From Papaver somniferum (Eukaryota > Streptophyta > Magnoliopsida > Ranunculales > Papaveraceae), in the NCBI RefSeq assembly GCF_003573695.1, contig NC_039363.1:165556747-165620746 (forward strand): a DNA stretch of 64,000 nucleotides. Direction: 5' to 3'. This document shows, one piece after another, positions 46,800-58,371 of this stretch. Position 1 is the first letter of the stretch, and every line of letters starts with the position of its first letter. The translations under genes and the position numbers were made by a program. The notes beneath the pieces were generated by a model. It saw nothing but the letters and a program-made list of their open reading frames with translations, made no database searches and was not told the DNA's origin.

Positions 46800-47215
46800 G
46801 ATCCATATTTTTATGTATTACTGTGAGGTTCCGTAATGTATCTTATGTTGAGCACTAAACAACCAAGTTGATTTATTAGCTTAGTTGGTGTTCCGTGAGA
46901 TATGTTATGTCGAGCATATTGAACTAAATTAATCATCTTGTTTGGTTATTTAGTTGTTGATCCGTAAGTTTTCGTATGTCGAGCAAAATAAATGACAATT
47001 AAATTGATTACTTTTGTGATTAGTTTTGTTGTGTATTCCAATTAGATTAATTATGGGTTCTCTTGTAGATAATCTAGTTGAGTATTTTCGTGTCTCCATA
47101 AATTCACTTATGTTGAGCATAATCAATTGAATTGATCACCTCTTGTGTTTAATTCGATTGTGTATTCCGATTAAATTAATCATGGGCTTACTTGTGATTA
47201 ATTTGATTGAGTTTT
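46800..47215 (+). repeat. degenerate tandem repeats in the Copia 3' interior
   Basis: About six units of roughly 75-80 bases, each with a TCCGT(A/G)A..TT..TATGT(C/T)GAGCA core followed by an AATTGATTA / TTTGGTTATTTAGTTG stretch. They lie between the small frame and the polypurine tract. Confidence 0.75.
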
Positions 47216-47962
47216 TTGGATATAGAAAATCATTCTTGTGGTTTTTGGTGTCCAATAAAATCCTTCTTTTCTTTTGAAATTAAGGTCGCTCTTGTTGTTC
47301 TTTCGGGAATGACATCAAATGGGGGAGAGTTGTGCTTAATGGTCATATCTTGAGGGGTGTGCGGCTTTGGAATATTAGAGGGGTTATCTTGTATCTTTAA
47401 ACTCCTTTATGAATGCATTTATATTAGGTTTTATGATTGCATCTAAATTAGTTGGTATGTATTCTTCTTTCATTCTATGAAACGTCTCTTTTGGAAATTT
47501 TATTAGGATCCCGTTCTTGTACCTTTACCAATTTTATTGACAAAAATGAGGAGAATTAATATGTAGTTCATACTACAAATACATATGGTTTTCGGATCAT
47601 TATGTAAGGGGGAGTGGTTTCCATGTGAAATGGAGTATTGACTAAGGGGGAGTGATACATATCACCATAGTATTATTGTTGAAGTTGTGATACAATTGAA
47701 CTTTGACAGTGTGTAATAATACTATGACACTGTACAACAATGATCGAGACCAATGTTTTCTCATTTTTATATCTACGGATCTTCAACAACGGTGATGCTA
47801 AACTTACAACCTTTGGGATCATTGGAGTACTTGGAAGTGACGAAGATTTCGAGGAATGTTGAAGATTAGACATGTGGAATAGGAACTACTAAAGTTTCTT
47901 TATCTTTTTTGTATTCCATATGTATTGATAATTTTGTCACTAAAATTGACAAAGGGGGAGAT

Positions 47963-50364
47963 TGTTAGAGAATTGCTCGGTCGACCTCGCATGCGTTGTT
48001 ATCTCAATCATGTTTGTCAATGTTAGTGATCAAAACTATAAATCTTGATGTCTAGTCTATTATAGCTAAGTCTCGGACTAGGATAGAAAGTGTAGTTGAG
48101 CTCAAGGACTTCATGGCGATTCATCATACAAGAAGAAGAACTACTCAAGGAACCGGTGGAACTTCTCGACAAAAAGGTATGTGAAGACTTGAACTTATCT
48201 ATCACTCAAAAGTCTATCTACTCTATATCCTACTCTTTGAGACAAGAAGTCGTATGTTATATATATAGACTTGGATTATACACATTTGGTATTTCGAGCC
48301 GAGTATACCTCGCCTATCTATATATTGAAATAGTTGGTAAGCTTTTCGCTTCGATCAAGTTTATCTTTACCTAGTGACGAAAGTCATGATATGTTTTAAT
48401 CACTTTGAAAATTGCTTTGACGAGAAATGGTGTAACAACTGTATAATGTCCTCTAAGAATGTTTCAATAATTGAAATGAGAGTTTAGCTTACATAACCAA
48501 TGAAAGACATAAGCATTGTTGTGGAAACACATTTATGTATAAGTCCTATTCCTTGAACCAAAGTTTGCGAACTTTTTTTATCAAGAGAAACCGGAAGAAT
48601 GGATTGATGCCAAGTCCGCGAACTTCCGAACTTCTCATCCCGAGAAATTATCCTGGAGTTGACAAACTAGTTGCGTGAGTACCAGTCCGCGAACCGGCGC
48701 AAGGTATTTTGCCGAGATTTTCTGCTGGAGTTTGTAAACTCTACCCGGTTGCTTAAGTCCGCGAACCTAGTGTGCGAACTTAAGAAGGTTATATATCTGA
48801 AGAAGATTTCTGAACTTAAACGTATAAAGACTAAGGAATGCAGTATGCAAACCGTGGCTATAAAAGTTTATGAACCGATTCAAGTGAATCAAATCATCTT
48901 TGCTTCAGTTGTGTCTTGTGTAGTACATAAGATCTCCTTGCAATTGAACAACTCTCTAACTATTTTATTTGAAGTCATTTGAACTAGTTATGGTGAAGAA
49001 GAACATGGTTGATATGAAATGCTCATATGGCTAACCTTTTGGTTAACTATTATTGAACCAACAAATGCATACGTTTGGGTACGGTTAACAAAGCTAGAAG
49101 CGTGCATTGTCAAGTGTGTGTAACAAGCTAAGTTTTCGATCTAACGGTTGAGAAATATTAGCTAGAATCTAAATCAGGTTTTCATCCAACGGTGAATATT
49201 GAATGCTTTGTTACTAAGCTAACATTGATTGCAAACCCTGATTTGAAAGATTATATAAAGGAGACATCTAGTATTGTGCAAAACTAATCCCCACACCTTA
49301 CGTGTGATACTAGTTTGCATACTAGAGTCGATTCTCCTTTAACCTTTGGATTTCTTCTTCTAAAACCAGGTCAATGACTTAAAGACTTCATTGGGATTGT
49401 GAAGCCAGGTCGATACTACTTTTAACGTAGTTGTGTGATCTGATCTTGCATCTTCTATCGTACGAGTACAATCAGATTGATTTGCTTGATATTGATATCT
49501 CATATAGGCAAGATATAAAAAGTAATCACAAACGTCTTCGTCTCATCGTTTGTGATTCCGCAAAATCTTGTTTCGCTACCATACGATTAAGATTTTTATG
49601 AGGTGATTGATAACTCTAGGCTTTTCTTCGGGAATATAATACTGGATTATCAATTGGTTCCTGTTCACCTTGATTATTATCAAAATACGGAACAAAACCT
49701 TTAGGGTTTATCTGTAGGAGATAGATTGATCCTTTGATAGACTTGTGTGTGTGATAAATATTTGTTTATTGTCAAAGCCTGCGATTTTGAGTTGTAGCAA
49801 CTCTTAGTTGTGTAGGATTAGAGGCGTAGGAGCATAAATGTACCTTGGATCAGTGGGAGACTTACTGGGGTTCAACTATAGTCCAGTTCGAAGTTAGCTT
49901 GGAGTAGTCTAGTGTCTGTAGCGGCTTAATACAGTGTGTCTTCAATCTGGACTAGGTCCCAGGGTTTTTATGCATTTGCGGTTTCCTCGTTAACAAAATT
50001 TCCGGTGTCTGTGTTATTTCAGTTTCCGCATTATATTGTTTTATCTTTATAACTGAAATAATACAGGTTGTGTGTTAGATCATCAATTAGAGTAATCCAA
50101 CATTTGGTTGTTGATTGTTATTGATTGATCCTTGGATATTGATCTTTGGTACCATCCAAGTTATTCCTTGTATTTGATTAAAGACTCGATGATTCTATTA
50201 GCTCGAGTAAATCAAATCAAGAGAGAGATATTAACTCCTCGATATACTTTAATCTAGATTGAGTCTGACTGCCTAGTTGGTTCTCTATAAAAGTATATTG
50301 GAGTTAGTCCATACAGATTGCTAAGCGAAATATTGGGTGGTGTTGTTAGACCCCCGCCTTTTCA
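47963..50364 (+). repeat. 3' LTR of the family X Copia element
   Basis: 2402 bases, with the TATA box at 49252-49261, preceded by the polypurine tract. Confidence 0.93.
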
Positions 50365-50784
50365 AGCTTGACCTGTTTCTTTACCCTTTTCTTGTACTCC
50401 ACTGGATCCTGAATACATCAAGATGTCAAGTTACTATGTTACAATAAAATCTAGCCTGAAAGCTTGAATGAGTTAGATACCTGGATGAAAAGATGGTATC
50501 CATCTGTTTGAGCAGGATCAGCAGCATTGGGTTGGTTCAACAAATCTTGTATGCCGACAAGAATTTGCTTCACTGTAATGGCTGGTCTCCAACCCTGACA
50601 AATGAAAAATACGACATTAGGAAAAAGACAATGCCTACGTATAAAATTCATTCTTTGAGTATATAATCATAGCCTAAACAATAACATTTCAAGTTAAAAG
50701 ACATGAAAAAGAGAAACAACAAACTCACACTATCCTCGTTAAGGATAAACATGCACACAGTTCCTGGAGGATAGACGTTACAAT
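50365..50784 (-). pseudogene. SCE1: captured fragment of a SUMO-conjugating enzyme gene (SCE1/UBC9), three exons
   Basis: On minus: exon 50729 to about 50784 (NVYPPGTVCMFILNEDS, with the active-site Cys in TVC), exon 50481-50594 ([38 protein letters not shown]), exon 50365-50408 (DPVEYKKRVKKQVK), finishing at 41801 beyond the Copia insertion. GT-AG introns are kept, so the capture was of DNA, not of a spliced RNA. About 75 codons of the C-terminal half of the E2 fold are present; the N-terminal half, which binds SUMO E1 and holds the first helix, is missing. Homology ends abruptly at about 50785 in a Gln-rich tract. SCE1 transfers SUMO from the E1 to target lysines; this copy cannot. Confidence 0.9.
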
Positions 50785-51030
50785 AACCACAGTTGCAGCA
50801 ACAATCATGGGCACCCCTAGCATCACAACCTCATCCACAACCATGGGTGCACCAGCAAGATCAAACACAACCACAAGCACAAACACAACCCTGGGCTCAA
50901 CCACAATCACAGCAGTGGGGTCAACAACAATCTCAGGGACAATCACAAGCATGGGCTCAATGACAACAACAATCACAACCACAACTTCAGCAAATTCAGC
51001 AAATTCCCTTGAAAAATTTCTGCACCTCCC
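50785..51030 (+). repeat. Gln/Pro/Trp-rich CAA repeat tract, right
   Basis: One plus frame reads QPWAQPQSQQWGQQQSQGQS and similar, broken by TAA at about 50790 and TGA at about 50968. The motifs QPW and WAQ recur. It resembles the tract at 41380-41531 in composition and strand, suggesting a common source split by the SCE1 segment. Confidence 0.5.
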
Positions 51031-51235
51031 ATCTTTTAGGTTTCTTCTTCAACTAACAATGAAAATATTTCAAGTAAATCGGACCAATTTGGTAAACAAT
51101 GAAACAAAGCCAATGTTTTGATTACTGTTTGTATAATATGTTTAAAACCTAAAGAAAAGAATCGTCCAACAACTTCAGATGATTCATAGTCCAAACACTA
51201 AATATAATGATTCAAATTGCAGAAGAATACATACC

Positions 51236-51640
51236 TGATGAATGAGGAATGATGATATCTTGTTCCCAAACGATTCCACAAAGTCTTCTTGTGAACTGAA
51301 TCTAAAGAGGAGAGCATAATGTCATAATCTGATAAGAAGTTGTAACTCTTGGAAACTGAAAGTATTTACTAAAGATTAATACCTCAAGTTGTCACCAACA
51401 ACATGCATAATCCCGTAGCAATAGCATCATCACCTCAAAAAAAAATATTAACTGAAGGTTAATATCCATAAATTTCAAAGTAATAATATAAGCATCGCCA
51501 ATTGAAATACTTACCATGGATTGATGTTCCCAGCTGGCTACTAGAAATTGACTCTTAAGTATAGTCACCTGCGCCATCAAATATAACAGAAGACAAACCA
51601 CAAAATATTTACATATACAAAAACCACACATAGCAAAAAA
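51236..51640 (-). other. possible further trapped exons in the CACTA element
   Basis: Three short minus-strand blocks have splice-like borders: 51508-51561 (VTILKSQFLVASWEHQSM, flanked by gcag and gtaagt), about 51376-51425, and 51236-51301 (flanked by ttag and gtatgt). I recognise no family. They might be untranslated CACTA exons or captured host sequence. Confidence 0.3.
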
Positions 51641-51927
51641 GTTGATTCACAGAATTTCGGTTTCTGTTCACATAGTTACATCAGGTAAAGCTAAATATTT
51701 CTTATGCACAACTGCATAAAAGTCTTTCAAAACACAACTGCAAAAGAGACATTCTTATGCACAACTGCAAAAGAATCTACATGTTAATCACATGTACAAA
51801 AAGTGTGAACATAAGCAAAAAAAAGAAGGTAAAAGCCATAAAAGGTAAAAGCCATATATGTTTGTCGTTTATGAACGTGATAGATGATGGCTGAGATAGC
51901 ATACATCCAAAAAATTAGAGCGACCAA

Positions 51928-53200
51928 CTAATCAAATTTGATGCACATCCTTGGATGTACCACATATCCTCCAACTCCAACATCTCTGAAGGTTTCAACA
52001 AGCCTGTTAGATTTTATGATCTTCTCAAATGGCATGACAATGTCATCCAACAACACTTTCCCAATATGAGGTGGTACAGGTGAGCCGTGAGCCATTTCCC
52101 CTAATTCACCTGTACAAAGTTTACCGACGATAACGATTTCACCATCCATGTTGAACGATGAACACTTTGGCATGTCAGGACCTGCTACTGATCGAGCTGG
52201 TGATATGGGCTGAGCAGGTGAAGGTGGTTGGCCAAGTGAATTTGTATTAGCAACAGAAGAAGCTCTAACAGGTGAACTATCCATGATGTTCGAGCCAACA
52301 AATGATGGTGGAATTGCAGATTGGATGTCCTGCACAACGTGGCATAATGTTCCAAATCTTTGGAGCATAACCCCTATTTTGCCACTTAGATCTTCCACCT
52401 GATGCTTAATACCTCCATCCTTAGACTTCATTTCTTGAACTTTAGCACACGCAGAACCAGAATATATAAATTGTGTACGAGAAACAGGACCAACATCACG
52501 AACCCGTCCCCTAGAATCCTGTCCAAAAGCTTTAGTCAATGCATCTAGTTCTCCTACAGAAATACCCGCAGCTTGTTTCTCCTTGATCTCTTCTTGTGCC
52601 TTCTGAAGATCCTCCTGCAACGTCGAGCATAACGCTGAGTAAAATATAAAGATGACTGGTACATATTTCAGAAAGACATGATATATATGAAATGCAATCT
52701 GACTCACAAAGTAAGGCTGTGCACTAGGTAGAATTTTCCCACCCTCCTGAGTATGAACTTTAATCCACACATCAGAGATAGTGACTTCCACTCTAGGATT
52801 CTCGCGCTCCTATGTTTTCAATTACCACGAGTAGTTTAACGCTAATCACTCGACAGAAGTATGTGAATAGTCATATTGTCCATAAATATTAATATTCAGA
52901 ATTGAGAGAACATATGAAATAATTACTTACCAATTCAGCTCTAACCAAAGAATGAGGTTTACGACCAGAGGTATGAGAGTAATCATACTGTGACCTTTTC
53001 CTCTTTTTTTTCATTTCTACGCTCTTTTGCTTTTACTTCCTCTTCATTCTTGCAGAATGTAGTCCATTCCTCTTCTTTTAAACCTGGAGGAATATGAGCA
53101 ATCCTTGCTTCGAGAGTAGGATGTTTATCAAGAAGTCTCTTCGTAACTCATACTTACGTCTCCTCCATGGAGCAGGCATCCCCTTAATCATAGATACCTT
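51928..53200 (-). pseudogene. CACTA TNPA-like protein (Ptta/En/Spm type), broken
   Basis: On minus: a first part near 52990-53190 (MIKGMPAPWRRR; after a frameshift RIAHIPPGLKEEEWTTF), then an exon ending at 52931 (SHTSGRKPHSLVRAEL), then after AG at 52811 a segment with VEVTISDVWIKVHTQEGG, an exon join near 52620-52690, a coiled-coil-like stretch (LQKAQEEIKEKQAAGISVG) and a C-terminal domain to 51928. This is the plan of plant TNP1/Ptta-type proteins, which bind subterminal repeats and assist TNP2. At least one frameshift is present near 53140. Intron borders are partly uncertain. Confidence 0.7.
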
Positions 53201-53695
53201 ACAACTCTCAGGTAAGTGATATGATTTCTGAAAAACAGAGCAATGTCTTACTAAATGAGCAATGGTGAATGATATGTGAACATAAATCAGATTCTTCTAA
53301 GTATTTTTACCTGTAGTTCAGTCCAGATATCCTCTTTGAAAGTCTGAGTCACATGATTTCAGGTTTTGAATGAAATAGGGACATGGGTACGAATCAACGC
53401 GCCCTTGAAGTGGCCGAATGTTGTTGTGTTGTCTGAAATGGGAAGTCCATTTTCATCCACCTCAATTGCTGCCATAATGACCTATAAAAAACATGCAACA
53501 AACATCTGTGTGAAGCAAAATAAATAGATAACACACTTTGTCACTTTCCACCACACATCAATCAAACTTCTCAAATAATAAGAACTTGTCAAGATTATGC
53601 AACTGATAAAACAAAATTTATCATAAAAAGGGAAGTCACAGACTATAATATAGACACGATAAGTAACACATAGAGCTGATGGCATACATGCTATT

Positions 53696-56600
53696 CTAAA
53701 CTACAGACTCGACAAATATAAGGTTTTCTAAACTCTCGTTGTCAGTGAGAGCTGACTGATAACTAGTAGGAACTTCTATATCATCAACACGACTAGTTAA
53801 TCCTTGTCGAGAATGCAATACAATAGACCAGCCAGCTTCAGAAATATCCTCTGAGTAGAACACTTGTGTCGCTTCAGATGCAAGAATAAAAGGCTCATCC
53901 ACAATTCTACCAATGCTTTTCATCTTCGACAAGTTAAACTTTATCACGTGTGAATTTGGATCAGCTTTGCATCCATTAATCTTATCTTCAACCCTGACCC
54001 AATCACAATAGAAAACTATTTCTTAAAATTTCACATAATTAAACTTTATAATTTGTCTGCCAATTCCATAATAGGTTATTTCTGCTTCCTTGAAATTTCT
54101 GTCAGTGGACTTGGCTCTATGCATTGTAATAGCTCACATTGACACACCATTGTTCTGTATATAACCTTCCCCTCATAGTCTTGTGAATAGAAAGCGAATC
54201 CATTGACTTGGTATCTCTTATATGACTGTGCCTTGAAGAGAGGTCCCTGCACTAGTCGCCAAAGTACTGAATCCACATCATTAGCTTTTGACAACTGCAA
54301 GTTGTAATGTGTGAGTCAGTTACTTAACCAAGACCACAATTTGTTTACTATAAACCAGAATGGAAGCTAGTATATTACCTCGTCGCTTAACCAAGCCATC
54401 CAACTCTTTAAGGTATCATTAGAACTGGCGCTGTCAACATAGGAATCATACTTCGTACAATCAAACATAATTCAAGAAATCAGTCTCTTAGTCTCGATTG
54501 TCACCACCTACTATTCAAGTAATGCAGTGCAATTAAGTCGCAATACATGCTCATCTTACTATTTTTTTACGCATATACAAACTCTGGTTAAATTCAAGAA
54601 ACATGATTATAAGTTGTTGTTTTTTGTTCTATGATTTAATTCATACACAAAATAACATATCAGAGGTGAAAGTGTAAATTGTACCTTTGCCACTCATCCA
54701 ATCCGACATACTTAGAGAGAATCCACTTGCGAGCTTGTTCAAACTGAACTTGGGTTAAAGTAATATTCTTAGCATTACTTAAAGGCATCTCATCAGAAAA
54801 CTCATCGTCATCATCTAGAAAGGCTTGTCGAGTATGCTTGTGAGTACCATCACCATCTTTGGACAACTCCTCCATACAATACAAGCTAGCTTCTCTCAGT
54901 GTATATATTTTTGCAATGCACCCGTCAATGTACCTTTTATTGCGCAGTAGTCCCTTGAAACCTTTCATTAACCTACAAATATCAGTAAGAAAATATAACA
55001 ACTCAGTTACAAAAACATTCAAATCACTAAAAAAAATAAAAAACAAAGTCAGTTGTGGTGATTACCTCTCAAAGGGATACATCCACCTGAATCTGACCGG
55101 ACCGCTGATCAAAGCTTCATCTGCTAGATGAACCATCAGATGAATACTGATAACGAAGAACGAAGGAGGAAAATGTTTTTCAAACACACACATTGCTTCA
55201 ATCATACTGGCTTTAGCTCTCAATAGATGTTGTCGGTTGATAACCTTCGCACACAGAACGTTGAAGAAGATACTGATCCGGATAAGAGAATTTGATGGAA
55301 CCCTTAAGTTCTTCAAAATAGTACAAAAATCAACTTTCTCCTTCTTAGTCAGGGCAAAAGTACCATTCTCCATATAAGTTTTACCAGTAACATCATCCCT
55401 TTTAGCCATAACTTCTTTTTAACCCCCATTGCTTCCATATCTTTACGCGCAGCAGGACCATCTTTAGACTTGCTATTTCCCATCAAAATGTTAATTATAT
55501 GCTCTGTGATGTTCTTATCTGTACGCATAACATCAGTAACATGTCGGATCGCGTTTGAACCCCAATTCGGCAAATCATGAAGAATACACCTCCGTGAAAA
55601 TAATGAGTGGTCACTGACCTCATCTTCTACATTAGCAGCGTCTTTATTTTCCCCTTCATCTTTCCTTTTACGCTTCAGACTTGTTGTCGATGGTTTTTTC
55701 CCCTTACCCTTCTTATAGCTGATATTACAAACAATCTCTTGTATTTGCAGACCTGTTAGTGGCCACGGTGCTGGACGATGATCTACCACTCCATTAAAAT
55801 TCTTTTTATCATCTCGATACTTGTGCTTTGAATGCAACCATCTACGATGTCCCATATAACAAATTTTCTTACTGAATGGCAAATAATCGGCATCTTTTTC
55901 TTCTCCAAAAGTAGGACATGCATAGTATCCATGGGTTACACATCCAGACAAAGTCCCCAACGCAGGAAAATCATGTATCGCCCATAGTAATCTTGCTTTC
56001 ATTACAAACTCAGTTTTAGTGAATGAGTCATATGTTAATACACCTTCATTCCATAACTTCTTCAACTCATCTATAAGAGGTTGTAAATAAACATCTATGT
56101 CCTTACCAGGTGCTCTAGGTCCTGATATCACCAACACCAACAATGAAAATGCACGCTTCATACACAAGGAAGGAGCAAAATTTAAAGGTTTCACAATCAC
56201 CGGCCAACAAATGTGAGCGGCACTGAAACATCCATTCGGATTGAACCCGTCATTTGATATGGCAAGTGTAACATTCCTCGGTTCATTAGAAAACTCAGGA
56301 GAGAAGCTATCTGCACATCACCAGGCTGAAGAATCGACAGGATGATGCATAATGTTTATATCTTACTTGGCTCTAGAATGCCAAGTCATTGCCTCTGCTA
56401 TCCATGGTTCGCTATAAAACCTTTGCAGCCTTTTAATCACAGAAAAATGCCTTAACGTCTTGTGAGCAACTATGGTCAGTTTCCTCTTATCATTAAAGAC
56501 CTTCTTATACCTAGGTTCTTGACAAACAAGACACTAATAATGCATGATCCTTCCAATATAATATGCAATCATTTACGCAGGCATCATAAGTAACATAGTC

Positions 56601-57268
56601 CATTCCTAGCTCTTGGATCAGGTTTTTATATCTGCATACTTAGAAGGCAATGTGTTTTCTTCAAGAAGCAACTCCTTAATCAATTCTAAGAGCGCAGTGC
56701 AACCATTGTCTGAAAACCCATGCTGATTCTTAATGTTATTCAGCTTTACGGCAGCATACAATGTTGTCTTACCTTTAGGACATGAAGGGTATAACGGTGC
56801 TCTAGCACGATCATATAAAAGTTTCTTTTTCTCACTTCTGCTGGTTCCAGTATCAACTTGAGACCTACTATCTAGCCCAACATTCTCATCTACACCTACA
56901 GGAGGATCAACATCCTCAGCAACAACTCCTACATTATCCCCTACGTTTGATACATTCTCAGCTATATTGTCACCTATATTTTCCTCACTAGAGTTATCCC
57001 TATGTGCATGTGTTTCTACTTTCGAGATTTTCCCATGAAAGCGCCATGTTGTATAGGACTGATAAATACCATACTTCAGCAAATGAAGTGAAGTCTCAGT
57101 AAGCATCACCAATCCTTTACTGTTCTTACAGCGTCCACAAGGGCATGACAACAACGCATTTGCACCACCTTTTTCCTTAGCAAACTGTATGAACGACCTA
57201 ACACCTTCTATGTACTGCTCTGATTTGTTGTCACATTTCATCCACTTCTTATCAGGTATCAATGACAT
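53696..57268 (-). pseudogene. CACTA TNP2-like transposase, broken
   Basis: On minus from the ATG at 57268: transposase-associated domain (KKWMKCDNKSEQYIEGVRSF, LLSCPCGRCKNSKG), then the tnp2 core (MDYVTYDACVNDCILYWKDH at about 56600-56540, ISNDGFNPNGCFSAAHICW at 56270-56210, PGKDIDVYLQPLIDELKKLW, LLWAIHDFPALGTLSGCVTH). DUF4218-like sequence follows at 55062-55409 (FPPSFFVISIHLMVHLADEA), and a DUF4216-like region at 53696-54300 (KRYQVNGFAFYSQDYEGKVI). A frameshift near 56535, a stop near 56362 and another break near 55410 disable it. The DGFNP motif holds the first catalytic Asp of the family. Confidence 0.85.
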
Positions 57269-57349
57269 TTTTTGATTCTTAAAGACAACATCTATGTTAA
57301 AATTTAGACAATATCTATATCCAACATCTTTATAAAACTCGGCAATCAT

Positions 57350-58214
57350 ATCTATCAGTACATCTAGACCACATCAAATGAAAAATTACTGAATCTACTT
57401 CAAGTCTACCCATACAAACATTTTGTCAAGTTAGAAACTAAATCTGCAGTTTAATCTGATTTTTAGTTAAGTTATAACTTAATAAGTTTTCATAAAACTA
57501 AAACTCACATTAAACTGCTAACAATTTGTAATTTTGACAGAACTAACCAAGCAAGTCAAACTTTATGCAGAGAATCTGAGTTTTTAAGTTTAAATTCTAG
57601 GTTACACCCAAATCAAAATCAAATCTGACCCAAATACCATTCAAAATCAAAAATAAGAAACACCCAACTCATAAAAAATCAAAATAAATTAACAACCAAA
57701 TTTCAGATACAAGCTATTGACCTAAAATTAAACTCAAAACATAAAACTAGAATAGAAAGATAAACCATACCTAGGTTAATTATGCTTAGCAAGTTCCTTC
57801 ACAGCGGTGCTTCCTCCTGTAGCAATTTAAGTGAAAGTCATTAAAAAAAATACCCAAACCTAATTGTCGATCTAACATAATAAACCCTAACTATTGAAAG
57901 ATAAACCCTAACTATTGAAACCCTGTAGTAATTAAATTACCTAACTTACAGCTATACTTGGTCGAGTTTAACATCAGAAGAGATTAATGGCAGCAGAGTT
58001 TTCTTCAGATCCAGAAGAAGATGATGAAGAGAGAAGGTGAAAAAGAGAAGATAAAGGAGAGAGTAAATAAAAATATGTGGATAGAAACACAACATCTATT
58101 CTGTACCCGATTTTTGGAAGGATAAATCGCGCCCTTCTGCAGTCAAGAAGCCAACTAGTCAATGGGTTAGAAGTGTTCCCCGCTAAACATGTGACTCGCA
58201 TGCCTACACTCCAA
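57350..58214. other. CACTA 5' leader, no gene seen
   Basis: AT-rich sequence upstream of the TNP2-like start, with likely 5' UTR introns (aaccctaa tracts at 57880-57925) and no recognised coding sequence. Confidence 0.5.
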
Positions 58215-58371
58215 GTAGTTGCTAATCGCAACTGCTCCTTTGCTGTTGCTAATTTCGAAACAGAACTAAGCTGTTGCTAAACTTTGGAAACTGTCTTTTT
58301 GTGTTGCGAATTCGCAACTGTGATAGAGCTGTTGCTAATCTAGGTTGCTATTCCCTGAATTTGGTGTAGTG
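58215..58371. repeat. CACTA right subterminal repeats and terminus
   Basis: TTGCTAATCGCAACTG, GCTGTTGCTAA and related copies in both directions, ending GGTGTAGTG. The complement of the left end. Confidence 0.85.

Larger units (their letters stand above)
41818..50369 (+). mobile_element. non-autonomous Copia-type LTR retrotransposon (family X, LARD-like)
   Basis: LTRs at 41823-44267 and 47963-50364 begin TG(C/T)TAGAG and end TTTTCA. They are flanked by the 5-base duplication AGCTT (41818-41822 and 50365-50369). The primer site attggtttcagagcagg (44268-44284) resembles the Met-tRNA type; the polypurine tract aaagggggagattg is at 47951-47964. The 3.7-kb interior has a gag-like frame with two stops, a second small frame and a block of degenerate tandem repeats, but no protease, integrase or reverse transcriptase. 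LTRs of 2.4 kb are unusually long for such an element. Confidence 0.93.
39536..58371 (-). mobile_element. CACTA (En/Spm) transposon with captured SUMO-E2 gene sequence
   Basis: Left end CACTACACCAAATT (39536) and right end AATTTGGTGTAGTG (58371) are perfect 14-base inverted repeats. Flanks are TTG on the left and TTT on the right, a one-base mismatch to a 3-base duplication. Subterminal zones are full of TTGCTAA / TTAGCAACAGC repeats. On minus it encodes a TNP2-like transposase (about 53.7-57.3 kb) and a TNPA-like protein (about 51.9-53.2 kb). It also carries three exons of a SUMO-conjugating enzyme gene. Removing the Copia element and the hAT MITE leaves about 9.6 kb. Coding genes are broken, so this copy needs helpers. 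Confidence 0.9.

Noticed and set aside
51392..51631. 79-codon minus frame read as one gene
   Set aside because: It crosses splice-like sites and T-rich intron sequence; only the short VTILKSQFLVASWEHQSM block looks exon-like.
58077..58280. Plus-strand frame near the CACTA right end
   Set aside because: Overlaps subterminal repeats; no homology.
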